From positions 552,119 through 616,118 of the forward strand of contig NZ_CP092900.1 of the NCBI RefSeq assembly GCF_024172705.1: a DNA stretch of 64,000 nucleotides, in the 5' to 3' direction. Source of the stretch: Candidatus Comchoanobacter bicostacola. Its GTDB lineage: Bacteria; Pseudomonadota; Gammaproteobacteria; Comchoanobacterales; Comchoanobacteraceae. A model generated the notes under the pieces. That model had not been told where the DNA came from and ran no database searches. It saw only the letters and a list, made by a program, of their open reading frames with translations. Each line of letters starts with the position of its first letter. Position 1 is the stretch's first letter. Made by a program: the position numbers and the translations under genes. Shown here piece after piece: positions 16,750 to 26,540 of this stretch.

Positions 16750-17402
16750 CAACTATCATCTTAGAATGCCCTACCCACCCTGGAAACATTGGTGCCGTAG
16801 CTAGATCCATGTATACGATGGGCTTATCAGACCTTGCATTGATTAGCCCTTGTGAGATTACGGAAGAGGCACATACCCGTGCTCGTAGCGCAAGCACAAT
16901 ACTCGATAAGGCATCTATCTTTAAGAGTGAGAAAGAATGCACAGAAGAATTTGATATCTTAATTGGGACAACCTCGCGAAACCGTGCATTACATCTTCCT
17001 GTTTATAGCGCATACGCTTTCCCCCACCACCTTTGCCATACCAATAATCGAACAGGAATAATATTTGGACATGAAAAAAATGGTTTATCCAATGAAATTC
17101 TTAATAAATGCCAAGCAGTTATAGAAATCCCAACTGAAGGGAAAATGTCTCTCAACCTATCTCACGCTGTACAAGTCATTTGCTATGAGTTACAAAGGAA
17201 TCAACAAAAGCATGAACTAGATCACTCTTCTGTTGCTGAGCGTGAGCAATTTATGAGCTGGCTAGATGAGTATATGGCTGGAACTAACTTTTTGCTTCCT
17301 CACACATCTGAACGGATTAGAACAATTATCAATAAATCCATGCTTTCTAAAAGCGAACTTAAATTAATGTATAGCCTGATAAGTTCAGCTGCAAAAAAAT
17401 AG
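16746..17402 (+). CDS. trmJ: tRNA Cm32/Um32 methyltransferase TrmJ
   Basis: 218 residues. SpoU-family (SPOUT) 2'-O-methyltransferase with PGNIGAVARSM (residues 11-22), the knot motifs IIFGHEKNGLSNEIL and IPTEGKMSLNLSHAVQV. Substrate is position 32 of tRNAs. The gene order suhB-trmJ is common in gammaproteobacteria and supports TrmJ over other SpoU enzymes. The C-terminal dimerisation region is short. Confidence 0.88.
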   Translation: MTTIILECPTHPGNIGAVARSMYTMGLSDLALISPCEITEEAHTRARSASTILDKASIFKSEKECTEEFDILIGTTSRNRALHLPVYSAYAFPHHLCHTNNRTGIIFGHEKNGLSNEILNKCQAVIEIPTEGKMSLNLSHAVQVICYELQRNQQKHELDHSSVAEREQFMSWLDEYMAGTNFLLPHTSERIRTIINKSMLSKSELKLMYSLISSAAKK

Positions 17403-17450
17403 ACATCAACTACCTATTCCATTAAGCTAAAGCAAAGGATAGGAGAAAAA

Positions 17451-18719
17451 ATGGAATTGTTATCTAGAAAAATATTAGCGTACGACCCTAAGAGTCTGCA
17501 TGATCTAGTAGAATACTTTAAAGAAGCACTGGTTCTGTATAAAGAATTGAAAAGTAAAAGTAAGAATGCAATTGATAAAGCAATAACGGCTGAGCTACAT
17601 ACAATATTTATTTCAGCTACAGGTGAAGGGGTTGCCAATGACTTACAAATAATAGAAAAATCTATCAGCTCATACATAACATACATATTAGCTCATTGCC
17701 TGACTAACAATCACTGCGATCCGATTTATCTCACTGTTATGCATAGAATATTCAATCATCCACCAAGACAATATTTTTATACTTGGAACCTACTCATCAG
17801 CCACTATTTGCTTCAGAAGGACGAGGGCATGAATCCTTCTGCAATAACTGCAGAGGAAATACTAACCCATCTTGCAGCCATTGCAAAGCAAGCAGCAGAC
17901 AACCCTTATGTTGAAAACTGCGCTATATCACTAGCAGAATTTAAGCATAGACGAGACGAACGTGATTGCTTTCTAGGCTATGCCAAAGAGCATGTTCAAG
18001 ATCGTCTTGACTGTCTAGTACAAGGCTATACTCAAGATAGATATGCAGGCTACTCCCCAACTACGCCGCTTGCCTTGTGCGATAAACACTATATCATTTC
18101 AAGAACTATTCTAAACTCTAGAAATTTATCACCTGAAACTATTAAGCGCGCTCATCGATTAACGGGTCTAATAATCGCAATTACGGCAAACCCAGATAGC
18201 TATTTGAGATACATTATACAAGAGCAGAGCAAAAAAACACACAATTTAAAATTTCTGAAAAATACGCTAATCCTTCATAGCGCTCTTGTAGGAGATATAG
18301 TGGACAACCCTCGTTGGTCCTGGAACCAAGCAATTAACGCCATACAACGTATTTTGAAAAAACAAACAGAGTACATGGTTAGAATAATTGCTGCACACAA
18401 TGAAATTCAAAGCTTTGATATCACAACGACCGGACAAGAAACCGTAACAGGCTTTCATTGCCTGATCAGTAGCATTCCCTACATAGATTCACTAACTCAG
18501 CTAGCAAACATAGTAAAATATTGCTACTTCTCCCTAAGCCATGCATTAGCAATGCTTGAACCTCCTAGCGAGAATAGACTAGCAAAAATTAGTCACGAAC
18601 AATTAAGTCATGCAATTAAAGAAAGAGGCGATGCTAACACATATGTGATTGGGAATAGACTCAAAATCGCTGCACAAGCTATCACCGCTCCTTCCTCTTA
18701 TTCTTTTAAATCAATATGA
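17451..18719 (+). CDS. Hypothetical protein, 422 residues
   Basis: A strong ribosome binding site (AGGAG, 7 bp before ATG 17451) supports the start. The protein is mostly helical, with no signal peptide, membrane helix or catalytic motif that I recognise. Cys and His residues are scattered, without a metal-binding pattern. It lies between trmJ and the convergent ndk; its end meets the ndk stop with almost no gap. Its size, lack of known domains and monocistronic setting resemble many unassigned effectors of intracellular gammaproteobacteria, but this is only inference. Confidence 0.75.
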   Translation: MELLSRKILAYDPKSLHDLVEYFKEALVLYKELKSKSKNAIDKAITAELHTIFISATGEGVANDLQIIEKSISSYITYILAHCLTNNHCDPIYLTVMHRIFNHPPRQYFYTWNLLISHYLLQKDEGMNPSAITAEEILTHLAAIAKQAADNPYVENCAISLAEFKHRRDERDCFLGYAKEHVQDRLDCLVQGYTQDRYAGYSPTTPLALCDKHYIISRTILNSRNLSPETIKRAHRLTGLIIAITANPDSYLRYIIQEQSKKTHNLKFLKNTLILHSALVGDIVDNPRWSWNQAINAIQRILKKQTEYMVRIIAAHNEIQSFDITTTGQETVTGFHCLISSIPYIDSLTQLANIVKYCYFSLSHALAMLEPPSENRLAKISHEQLSHAIKERGDANTYVIGNRLKIAAQAITAPSSYSFKSI

Positions 18720-18720
18720 T

Positions 18721-19125
18721 TTAGCTAGCAAAAAAGAATTCAATTTCTATCTTTGCATTTTCTAAGCTATCAGAGCCATGCACTGCATTATTATCAATTG
18801 ATGCACCGTATAACTTACGAATGGTACCCTCATCTGCTTCTGCAGGATTGGTTGCACCCATAATCTCTCTATGCTTTAATACTGCATTATCACCTTCTAG
18901 CTCTATAGCAACTACTGGTCCTGAAATCATAAATGAAACGAGATCATTGAAAAAAGGTCGCTCACTATGTATCGCGTAGAATGACTCTGCTTGCGCTTGT
19001 GTCAACTTTAGCATTTTCATATTATTAACTGTCAAACCTGCTTGTTCATACAGACTTACGATATTACCAATATTTTGACCTCTAACAGAATCTGGCTTTA
19101 TAATTGATAATGTTTGCTCTACCAT
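18721..19125 (-). CDS. ndk: Nucleoside diphosphate kinase
   Basis: 134 residues, a normal length. It transfers phosphate from ATP to other NDPs through a phosphohistidine. Active-site His116 lies in NAVHGSDS, and the substrate-binding Lys is in LSIIKPDSV. Start ATG at 19123-19125 with GGAG 8 bp upstream. A TATAAT box lies at about 19150-19155 on the minus strand, which may give ndk its own promoter at the end of mreC. Confidence 0.95.
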   Translation of the reverse strand: MVEQTLSIIKPDSVRGQNIGNIVSLYEQAGLTVNNMKMLKLTQAQAESFYAIHSERPFFNDLVSFMISGPVVAIELEGDNAVLKHREIMGATNPAEADEGTIRKLYGASIDNNAVHGSDSLENAKIEIEFFFAS

Positions 19126-19161
19126 ACTAATTCTCCAAAAATAAGAGTATTATAGTGACAA

Positions 19162-19566
19162 TCATCGGTGAGGTCTAGCACAATCTGATGAGATTTTCTC
19201 ACCTTTGACTCGAAGGTACGGACCCTCCTGTTCTTCAATGAGCGTAATCACGCCTAACTCAACATCAGAGTCAATAATTTTATCTAAGCCAGTTGTAACA
19301 ACAACATCACACAACTCAACCGTAATATGCTGATCTATATAGGGTAACTCAAAGCCTTGATCGTCAATCCTAGCTAGAGTAATTAAATCCTCTCTTACAG
19401 CCACTGACAATAGCGTTTTGCTTTCATGCAGATCCTCAATAACGACATGACTTTCAACTTCCCTTCTTTTGATTCGCCTAAGTAGAAATGGAGTAAATAT
19501 CAGACCAAATGCAGCAAAATAAACAATCACACGCACACTTAATTTCCGAGGAAACCTTCGGCGCAT
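19162..19566 (-). CDS. mreC: Miniature MreC-like protein
   Basis: 134 residues against about 300-370 in normal MreC. It keeps a basic N-terminus (MRRRFPRKLSVR), one membrane helix (about residues 9-27), and part of the C-terminal beta domain: CDVVVTTGLDKIIDSDVELG lines up with the MreC motif GDVLVTSGLxxxFPxGxxVG. The coiled coil and first beta subdomain are missing. It follows mreB by 3 bp, the position of mreC in the cell-shape operon. MreC links MreB to the peptidoglycan synthesis machinery in the periplasm. Function of such a short form is uncertain. mreD does not follow. Confidence 0.6.
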   Translation of the reverse strand: MRRRFPRKLSVRVIVYFAAFGLIFTPFLLRRIKRREVESHVVIEDLHESKTLLSVAVREDLITLARIDDQGFELPYIDQHITVELCDVVVTTGLDKIIDSDVELGVITLIEEQEGPYLRVKGEKISSDCARPHR

Positions 19567-19569
19567 AGA

Positions 19570-20622
19570 TTATTCCTCCTCGACCAAATGACGATCACTG
19601 GAGTGTGCCAATGTTTCTATAATTTTAGCACCACCTCGACCTACACAGGTCAGTGGGTCTTCTGCAATGATAACTGGAAGCCCCGTTTCCTCCGCAATGA
19701 GTAAATCTATACCCGTTAATAATGCACCACCACCACTTAATACAAGGCCGCGTTCCTCAATATCTGATGACAACTCTGGGGGCGCTTGCTCGAGTGCACT
19801 ACGAACAGCATTAACGATACCCGACAATGGTTCTTGTAGCGCCTCCAAAACATCATTAGAGCTTAATGAAAAGCTTCTAGGAACTCCTTCAGCAACATGA
19901 CGACCTGAAACTTGAAGCTCCTTAATATCATCAGTAGGGAATGCTATACCAATTTGTTGTTTTATTTTTTCAGCAGTCACATGCCCAATTAAACAACCAT
20001 AATTTCTTCTGACATAACTTATAATGCTTTCATCAAATCGATCTCCCCCAACACGAATACTTTGGGCATAAACTATTCCATTCAATGAGATAATTGCTAC
20101 CTCTGTTGTTCCTCCACCAATATCGACAATCATTGAACCATGGGCTGATTCAACAGGTAGATTAGCACCGATAGCTGCAGCCATTGGCTCATCAATCAAG
20201 TACACATATCCAGCGCCTGCACCCAATGCAGACTCACGAATGGCCCGGCGCTCAACCTGTGTTGATCCGTGTGGCACACAAATGATCACCTCAGGTCTAA
20301 ATAACCGTGCAGGAAAAGAAGTCGGTAAGACTTGTTTTAAAAAGTGCTGCAGCATTGCCTCGGTCACTTGAAAGTCGGCAATAACACCATGCTGTAAGGG
20401 CCTCTTTGCCTCTATGCCTACCGGTGTCCTCCCGATCATAAGCTTCGCTTCCTTACCTACTGCACAGACATAAGCATCATGACCCGCATGGTGACTTTTG
20501 ATAGCAACCACAGACGGTTCGCTCAATAGAATCTCCCCGGAAGACGATACAACTAATGTATTGGCCGTACCTAAATCAACTGATATTTTCGTTGTGTAGC
20601 GTTCTAATCTAAATTTCATCAT
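19570..20622 (-). CDS. mreB: Rod-shape-determining actin homologue MreB
   Basis: 350 residues. Actin-fold ATPase that forms membrane filaments guiding lateral wall growth. Phosphate-1 motif [11 protein letters not shown] (residues 15-25), phosphate-2 [13 protein letters not shown], and adenosine motif [11 protein letters not shown] are intact. Length is normal (E. coli 347). Upstream is divergent gatC, so the two share a short intergenic region. Confidence 0.97.
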   Translation of the reverse strand: MMKFRLERYTTKISVDLGTANTLVVSSSGEILLSEPSVVAIKSHHAGHDAYVCAVGKEAKLMIGRTPVGIEAKRPLQHGVIADFQVTEAMLQHFLKQVLPTSFPARLFRPEVIICVPHGSTQVERRAIRESALGAGAGYVYLIDEPMAAAIGANLPVESAHGSMIVDIGGGTTEVAIISLNGIVYAQSIRVGGDRFDESIISYVRRNYGCLIGHVTAEKIKQQIGIAFPTDDIKELQVSGRHVAEGVPRSFSLSSNDVLEALQEPLSGIVNAVRSALEQAPPELSSDIEERGLVLSGGGALLTGIDLLIAEETGLPVIIAEDPLTCVGRGGAKIIETLAHSSDRHLVEEE

Positions 20623-20671
20623 TTGACACTAATCCTTTAGTAACCCTCAACACTCTAACTGAAATAGATAG

Positions 20672-20699
20672 TTGACACAATTATTTAAATCCTTATTAT
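20672..20699 (+). promoter_or_regulatory. Probable sigma-70 promoter of gatCAB
   Basis: Consensus TTGACA at 20672-20677, 16-bp spacer, TATTAT at 20694-20699, 42 bp before the gatC ATG at 20741. A shifted TATATT at 20697-20702 with a 19-bp spacer is an alternative -10. Confidence 0.6.
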
Positions 20700-20740
20700 A
20701 TTGAAGAAAGTTTAACCATTATTTCATCTTATTAGTAATT

Positions 20741-21061
20741 ATGTCTAATCAAACCGAACAAGATAAGGCGCTGTGCGCCTCAATAGTTAGCAAGATCGCT
20801 TCCCTCTCAGCGCTGCAGTTAACCGAAGCAGAAAAAAGCGAATACAAGCAAAATTTTGAAGATCTGATTGCTATGTTTCATACCTTGGATAGCATCTCTG
20901 ACCATGAGGTAGAAAAAAGCAACCTGATCATGAGTGCAAATCAGTGTAGAGAAGATGAAATTCAACAAGAGCGACCTCCTCTTGAGAAAATATGTAAACA
21001 CTTTAACACTGATTCTGGATTATTTGATGTCCCACAATTTATAGATAGCAATGAAAGTTAA
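20741..21061 (+). CDS. gatC: Asp-tRNA(Asn)/Glu-tRNA(Gln) amidotransferase subunit C
   Basis: 106 residues, normal size. GatC wraps around GatA and stabilises the complex. It has the family pattern IASLSALQLTEAEKSEYKQ and later DSGLFDVPQFID. Its end overlaps the gatA start by 11 bp, and gatA-gatB follow, which confirms the assignment. Confidence 0.92.
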   Translation: MSNQTEQDKALCASIVSKIASLSALQLTEAEKSEYKQNFEDLIAMFHTLDSISDHEVEKSNLIMSANQCREDEIQQERPPLEKICKHFNTDSGLFDVPQFIDSNES

Positions 21062-22526
21062 TACACCCATACATGAGCACAGCCTCACTGAGCTCAGTGC
21101 AGCCATCAAAAACAAAACACTATCAAGTGTTGAAGTTACACAACATTTTTTAAACCGTATTCACAAACATGAAAACTTAAATGCATTCTTAGAAGTGCAT
21201 GAGCAACAAGCACTAAAACAAGCTAAGTGGTGTGATAACAACCCTGAATCAAGTAAGGACAAGCCTTTATTTGGCGTCCCAATTGCACACAAAGATATTT
21301 TTTGTACCATAGATGGGCACACAACATGCGCCTCAAAGGTATTAGATAAGTTTCAAGCAAACTATGATGCAACCGTTGTAAAAAAGTGTGCGCATGCTGG
21401 GATGATTAATCTTGGGAAGCTCAACATGGATGAATTTGCCATGGGGTCTACCAATGAAAACAGCGCTTATGGGCCTGTAGCTAACCCCTGGAACCACGAG
21501 AACTGTCCTGGTGGATCATCCGGTGGCTCTGCTTCTGCAGTCTCTGCAAGATTAGCACCTATAGCCACGGGTAGTGATACCGGTGGATCAATCCGACAAC
21601 CCGCATCTTTTACTGGAATTACAGGGATCAAGCCTACTTATGGACGTATCTCACGATATGGAATGATTGCTTTTGCCTCTAGCCTAGACCAGGCAGGCCC
21701 AATGACTACAAGTGTATCTGATGCTGCATTAATGCTCAACATTATGTGTGGTTATGACCACAACGACACTACAACTGCGCAAATTGCTGTACCCGACTTT
21801 ACTAAAAACTTAAACAACGACATCAAAGGTCTCACCATTGGTATCCCCGAAGAGTTCTTTGGAGATGGATTGCAGGAAGATTGCAAACTGGCTGTTGAAA
21901 AGGCAATTAAAACCTATCAAGAGCTTGGAGCAATTATTAAACCTATCCACCTTCCTAACTTATCGTTTGCAATCCCAACATATTATCTACTAGCACCTAT
22001 CGAAGCGGCATCCAACCTTGCTCGATATGATGGCATTCATTATGGTTATCGACATAAAGACGCAGAATCACTAGAGTCATTATACCAACTAAGCAGAGAA
22101 TATGGGTTTGGAAAAGAAGTTAAGCGACGTATTTTGATTGGAACATTTGCCTCATCTACTGAATACTCAGCAGCATATTATAAGCAAGCTCTCATTGCAA
22201 AAAAGATAATCACTAATGACTACAAAAAAGCCTTTACTGAAGTAGATGCAATCTTAACACCCACTACAACCTCTACTGCGTTCAAACTCAATAATAAAGA
22301 CCAGTCCCCCAGCTCTCTCTATCTATCAGACATTTACACCGTTTCAGTGAACCTTGCTTCACTACCAGCGTTATCAATCCCCGTTGGCTTTGACCACAAA
22401 AATTTACCTATAGGGATGCAGCTAATTAGCAATCGTTTCAATGAACAAACCATACTTCAGCTTGGTCATGCCTACCAACGTGCTACGCAATGGCATACCA
22501 TGTATCCTGAATTATACAAAGGATAG
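21051..22526 (+). CDS. gatA: Asp-tRNA(Asn)/Glu-tRNA(Gln) amidotransferase subunit A
   Basis: 491 residues. Amidase-signature enzyme that frees ammonia from glutamine. The Ser-cisSer-Lys triad is visible as Lys81 (VPIAHKDIF), Ser156 in GGSSGGS, and nucleophile Ser180 in SDTGGSIRQPA. Full length. The presence of GatCAB implies that Gln-tRNA or Asn-tRNA is made by the indirect route. Confidence 0.97.
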   Translation: MKVNTPIHEHSLTELSAAIKNKTLSSVEVTQHFLNRIHKHENLNAFLEVHEQQALKQAKWCDNNPESSKDKPLFGVPIAHKDIFCTIDGHTTCASKVLDKFQANYDATVVKKCAHAGMINLGKLNMDEFAMGSTNENSAYGPVANPWNHENCPGGSSGGSASAVSARLAPIATGSDTGGSIRQPASFTGITGIKPTYGRISRYGMIAFASSLDQAGPMTTSVSDAALMLNIMCGYDHNDTTTAQIAVPDFTKNLNNDIKGLTIGIPEEFFGDGLQEDCKLAVEKAIKTYQELGAIIKPIHLPNLSFAIPTYYLLAPIEAASNLARYDGIHYGYRHKDAESLESLYQLSREYGFGKEVKRRILIGTFASSTEYSAAYYKQALIAKKIITNDYKKAFTEVDAILTPTTTSTAFKLNNKDQSPSSLYLSDIYTVSVNLASLPALSIPVGFDHKNLPIGMQLISNRFNEQTILQLGHAYQRATQWHTMYPELYKG

Positions 22527-22534
22527 GAGCAACC

Positions 22535-23977
22535 ATGGCATTAGATTCCCAGAATATTTTCCTTAATATTGGCTTAGAAATCCATATACAGTTATCTACA
22601 AAAACAAAAGCATTCTCATCAGCCCCCGTGCAATATGGCAATCAAGCGAATCAAAATATCCGTATTGTAGACGTTGCTATTCCTGGAACACTGCCGATTG
22701 TAAATAAAGAAATGATGAAGCAAGCTATTATGTTTGGCAAATGTGTGGATGCACAAGTCAACCAAAAAATAACTTTTGCAAGAAAGCATTATTTTTACCC
22801 TGATCTACCAAAAGGCTATCAAATTACTCAGGACGAAAATCCGATCTTGGTCGGGGGAAGCATCAACTACGAGCTAAATGGCAAGACAAAACAATGTATG
22901 TTGCACCACGCACACTTAGAAGAAGATGCTGGGAAGTCACTTCATGGCTATAAAAAAGGCACCAGTGGTATTGATTTAAACCGGGCTGGCCAGCCTTTAC
23001 TTGAAATTGTAACTGAGCCGTGCTTAGAAAGTATTGATGATGCTATTGCATTTCTTAAACAGCTGCATAGCCTTGTTACCTACCTAGGCATTTGTGATGG
23101 CAATATGCAAGAAGGATCCTTCCGCTGTGATGTAAACATCTCGGTCAAACCATCAAAAGATGCACCACTTGGAAACCGTGTCGAAATCAAGAACATGAAT
23201 TCCTTTAAGTTTATTCAACGCGCTCTTCAATATGAGATTGAGAGACAAGTTGAACAAATTAATGACGGACAAAAAGTTCACCAAGAAACCCGATTATATA
23301 ATGAGAAAAAACAGTCTACTGAATCAATGCGCAGCAAGGAAAACGCTAATGATTACCGATATTTCAGCGAACCGGACATCCCAACCATTTGGATTGATGA
23401 GCAGTTCATTGCAGATGCAATATCTAGACTTCCTGAAATTCCTGAAGACCGTGTAGCACGATATGAAGCAGCTGGCATGCAACCGACAGATGCCCGTATC
23501 ATAGCCTATCAAAGACCTATGGCTGATTTTGCAGACCAACTGATTGATTACGGACACGAGATTAAAACGATCGCTAACTGGATTTTAGGGCCTATTTCAG
23601 CACTAGCAAACAAAGCTCAAATTGATTTTGCAAGCCTCCCCATTAGCAGCAATGATATACATGATATCTTAACCAAGCTAGTTAACGGCGCTCTTTCTTC
23701 CAAAATGGCAAAGGAAGTACTTGAACATATTTGGAACGAGCAGAAATCCGTTGATGAAATTATTGAAAAGTATGGCCTCAAGCAACTGGACTCAGAAGAA
23801 GAGATTGCCAAAATAATACAAGATATTTTAGAGAAAAATCCTAACCAGCTTGCTGCCTATCGCTCTGGAAAGGACAAGCTATTTGGTTATTTTGTGGGTC
23901 AAGCTATGAAGGCTACTCAAGGGCAAGCTAACCCAGGAAAGCTTAATAAAATCCTTAAAGAAATGCTGTCTGGTTAA
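22535..23977 (+). CDS. gatB: Asp-tRNA(Asn)/Glu-tRNA(Gln) amidotransferase subunit B
   Basis: 480 residues. Kinase/amidotransferase subunit that activates the misacylated tRNA. The signatures GLEIHIQLSTKTKAFSS, YFYPDLPKGYQITQ, GIDLNRAGQPLLEIVTEP and EVKNMNS-like (EIKNMNSFKF) are present, and the C-terminal tRNA-binding tail (YatY/helical domain) ends in GKLNKILKEML. It follows gatA by 8 bp. Confidence 0.97.
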   Translation: MALDSQNIFLNIGLEIHIQLSTKTKAFSSAPVQYGNQANQNIRIVDVAIPGTLPIVNKEMMKQAIMFGKCVDAQVNQKITFARKHYFYPDLPKGYQITQDENPILVGGSINYELNGKTKQCMLHHAHLEEDAGKSLHGYKKGTSGIDLNRAGQPLLEIVTEPCLESIDDAIAFLKQLHSLVTYLGICDGNMQEGSFRCDVNISVKPSKDAPLGNRVEIKNMNSFKFIQRALQYEIERQVEQINDGQKVHQETRLYNEKKQSTESMRSKENANDYRYFSEPDIPTIWIDEQFIADAISRLPEIPEDRVARYEAAGMQPTDARIIAYQRPMADFADQLIDYGHEIKTIANWILGPISALANKAQIDFASLPISSNDIHDILTKLVNGALSSKMAKEVLEHIWNEQKSVDEIIEKYGLKQLDSEEEIAKIIQDILEKNPNQLAAYRSGKDKLFGYFVGQAMKATQGQANPGKLNKILKEMLSG

Positions 23978-23983
23978 CGTCAG

Positions 23984-24012
23984 GTGACATTTCAGTAAGA
24001 ATACGCTATAAT
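23984..24012 (+). promoter_or_regulatory. Probable sigma-70 promoter of the MFS gene pair
   Basis: GTGACA at 23984-23989, 17-bp spacer, TATAAT at 24007-24012. The position 30 bp before ATG 24043 fits. It begins just after the gatB stop. Confidence 0.6.
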
Positions 24013-24042
24013 ACTCAGGATTATAAATTGAGGCTCAAGTTA

Positions 24043-25281
24043 ATGTCTTCCAATTCCAAGACCCCTAGCTTATTTATCACATTAATGGCATGGCTGACAT
24101 GTTCATTATTTTATGGATATAGCTCAAGTGTCATTTCAGCGATTACAACAGCATCTTCAGATATGCAAGAAACGCTTAGTATCAGTAAATTTGACTTTGG
24201 CATCATCACTTCTACTTTTCTACTCTCTTATGCACTGATGCATATACCGGTTGGTATTATTTTAGATCACTACTCTGTACGCAAGTCAATGTACTATGCT
24301 ATCGGCGGCTTCACATTGGGTTGCGCAGTCATTAGCGTCAGTCAATCATACCACTTGGTACTCTTTTCACGATTAATGATGGGTATATGTAGCGCATTTG
24401 GTGTATTGGGCGCATTCAAAGTTGCTACTGATTTTTTACCCAGAAACTTATTTGCTACTTTAGCAGGTCTAACCGTTTCAGCAGGCATGCTAGGTGCTAT
24501 CCTTGGAACCAGCTTTATCACAAAATTAAATGGCTTGGGTAGTTATCAGCAAGCATTTTCATATTATACCTATTTTGGAGCTTTATTAACGCTATCAGCA
24601 TTTATTTTCATTAAAGACTCACCCAAGCGTAAATCCAGCCCATCTTTGAATAATATTTCGCAAGAGATACAATCTGTATTATGCAATAAGATGAGTATGC
24701 AAATTATTCTGTATGCAATGATTTTGTATACACCCTACTTAATGTTAAAAGATACTTATGGCATTGAGTTTTTTGAGCAATACTACAACACAACCAAAGA
24801 ACAAGCATCAGAATATATGAATCTAATTTTAATAGCGAGTGTATTTGCTGCGCCCTCACTAGGCATCATTAGTGATTACCTAGGAAAAAGGCTACCACTG
24901 TTAAAAATTACAGGCGTATTACTATTCTTCTTGAGTGCGATTATTTTCACCAAAACAATTCCTGCATACTTGAGTATCAATGTGTTTCTTTTTGGTTTTT
25001 GCTCTTGGGGTTTTTTGATTGCTTTTTCCATCTTCAAAGAAACACACTCCGAGCATATTGTTTCAACCGGGCTGGGTGTGATGAACAGCATTAACATGCT
25101 GGGAGGAATTATACTCGCACCATTATTTGGAAAAGCATTAGAAACCATACCTAATTTATTTGAAGTCACAGAGATGCAGGCCTGGAAAATAACGTTCTGC
25201 ATTTTGCCATTATTAATTTTATGCGCCCTCCCAATGCTAAGAAGTATTCCAGAAACACACTGTAAACAGGTACGCACATGA
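24043..25281 (+). CDS. MFS transporter, first of a pair
   Basis: 412 residues from ATG 24043, which has GAGG about 9 bp upstream; the upstream TTG at 24028 is too close to the promoter. About 12 membrane helices. The loop 2-3 MFS signature is visible as GIILDHYSVRKSMYYA, and GIISDYLGKRLPLL repeats it in the second half. It resembles the MFS group common in Legionella and Coxiella. Some Pht members there import amino acids or nucleosides, but the substrate here is unknown. Overlaps the next MFS gene by 4 bp. Confidence 0.88.
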   Translation: MSSNSKTPSLFITLMAWLTCSLFYGYSSSVISAITTASSDMQETLSISKFDFGIITSTFLLSYALMHIPVGIILDHYSVRKSMYYAIGGFTLGCAVISVSQSYHLVLFSRLMMGICSAFGVLGAFKVATDFLPRNLFATLAGLTVSAGMLGAILGTSFITKLNGLGSYQQAFSYYTYFGALLTLSAFIFIKDSPKRKSSPSLNNISQEIQSVLCNKMSMQIILYAMILYTPYLMLKDTYGIEFFEQYYNTTKEQASEYMNLILIASVFAAPSLGIISDYLGKRLPLLKITGVLLFFLSAIIFTKTIPAYLSINVFLFGFCSWGFLIAFSIFKETHSEHIVSTGLGVMNSINMLGGIILAPLFGKALETIPNLFEVTEMQAWKITFCILPLLILCALPMLRSIPETHCKQVRT

Positions 25282-26540
25282 AGTCATTTGCAGATCCTGA
25301 AAACAACACCCCTTTATTTTTAGCGTGGCTTGTTACACTAACAGTAGCTAGTTTCTACATGTATGAGTATTTTTTACGTGTACTGCCCTCCGTCATGATC
25401 TCATATTTCGTAGGAACATTTGGTGCAACCATCGACCAGATTAGCCAAATAGAGACATCTTACTATTGGACTTATGTGCCACTACAAATATTTGTAGGAA
25501 CTATATTAGACATCTATGGTGTACGCAGACCGTTATTTATAGCGCTTTCTTCGTGCATCATTGGGAATACACTTTTTTCATTTAATCATGGCCTAGAATG
25601 GTTGATACTCGGCAGAGCTCTGATCGGGTTTGGCTCTGCATTTGGGTTTGTTGCTGTTCTTAAAACAGCCAACCTATGGCTCCCTAAAAAGCATTTTCCT
25701 ATAGCAATAGGTATAGCAACAGCTATGGGGAGTTTTGGCGCAATTATGGGGAAGGCTGCAACGGCTAAAATGATTACTTCATTCGGTGTTACCCCTAGTA
25801 TGGATATTATTACTACTGTAGGGATAGCACTGACAGCTATTACGTTTATGCTAGTCTATGACCGAGAAACAAAATTTAAAACCCGTCCAAAAAATAAAAA
25901 AGTAAAATCATTTTTCAAGACACTCTCGACGGTACTATCCAACTCACAAATATGGATTATCGGTTTTGTTGGTATGCTTTTATATCTCCCCACTCAAATA
26001 CTCGGTTTATGGGATATTTCATTTTTAACATCTGCATACAAAATACCACCCAGCCAAGCTGCCATGATTGCCACCTCTATTTATTGGGGCTGGATCATAG
26101 GATCGCCTTTAGTAGGTTATATTTCTGAGTATATTCAAAACAAAATAAACATTATCATATTTGGATCCATAGGGGCTGCAATATCACTCTATCTTCTCAT
26201 CTATCACCCTGTGCACAATGTAAATACTCTATCCGTATTGCTCTTCTTATTAGGTTTATTTAGTTCTGTAGAAATCCTTGTTTTTGACTTAGCAGCCAAC
26301 ATCTGCCGAAGAAGCCAAACAGGAACTGCAGTCGCGATTACCAATATGCTTATTATGCTTGGCGGATATCTGCAATACCTCATAGCCTATGTGTTGAAGT
26401 CTAGCCAATCCGATATTGGAAGCTATTCAGTTCAAGCTTTCCAATCTGCATTTTCAATCCTTCCTTTAGGCGTTATAACAGCCCTATTATTATCGCTCTT
26501 TATCAAGCAGCCTGATAAGCGCGGCAAGATTGATGATTAG
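25278..26540 (+). CDS. MFS transporter, second of a pair
   Basis: 420 residues, about 12 membrane helices. The N-terminus MYEYFLRVLPSVMI is characteristic of the MFS permeases found in Legionella and Coxiella; the loop motif is GTILDIYGVRRPLF. It is paralogous to the gene before it and translationally coupled (ATGA overlap), so the two may form a heteromer or take up related nutrients. Its last 38 bp overlap the end of convergent holB. Confidence 0.88.
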   Translation: MKSFADPENNTPLFLAWLVTLTVASFYMYEYFLRVLPSVMISYFVGTFGATIDQISQIETSYYWTYVPLQIFVGTILDIYGVRRPLFIALSSCIIGNTLFSFNHGLEWLILGRALIGFGSAFGFVAVLKTANLWLPKKHFPIAIGIATAMGSFGAIMGKAATAKMITSFGVTPSMDIITTVGIALTAITFMLVYDRETKFKTRPKNKKVKSFFKTLSTVLSNSQIWIIGFVGMLLYLPTQILGLWDISFLTSAYKIPPSQAAMIATSIYWGWIIGSPLVGYISEYIQNKINIIIFGSIGAAISLYLLIYHPVHNVNTLSVLLFLLGLFSSVEILVFDLAANICRRSQTGTAVAITNMLIMLGGYLQYLIAYVLKSSQSDIGSYSVQAFQSAFSILPLGVITALLLSLFIKQPDKRGKIDD

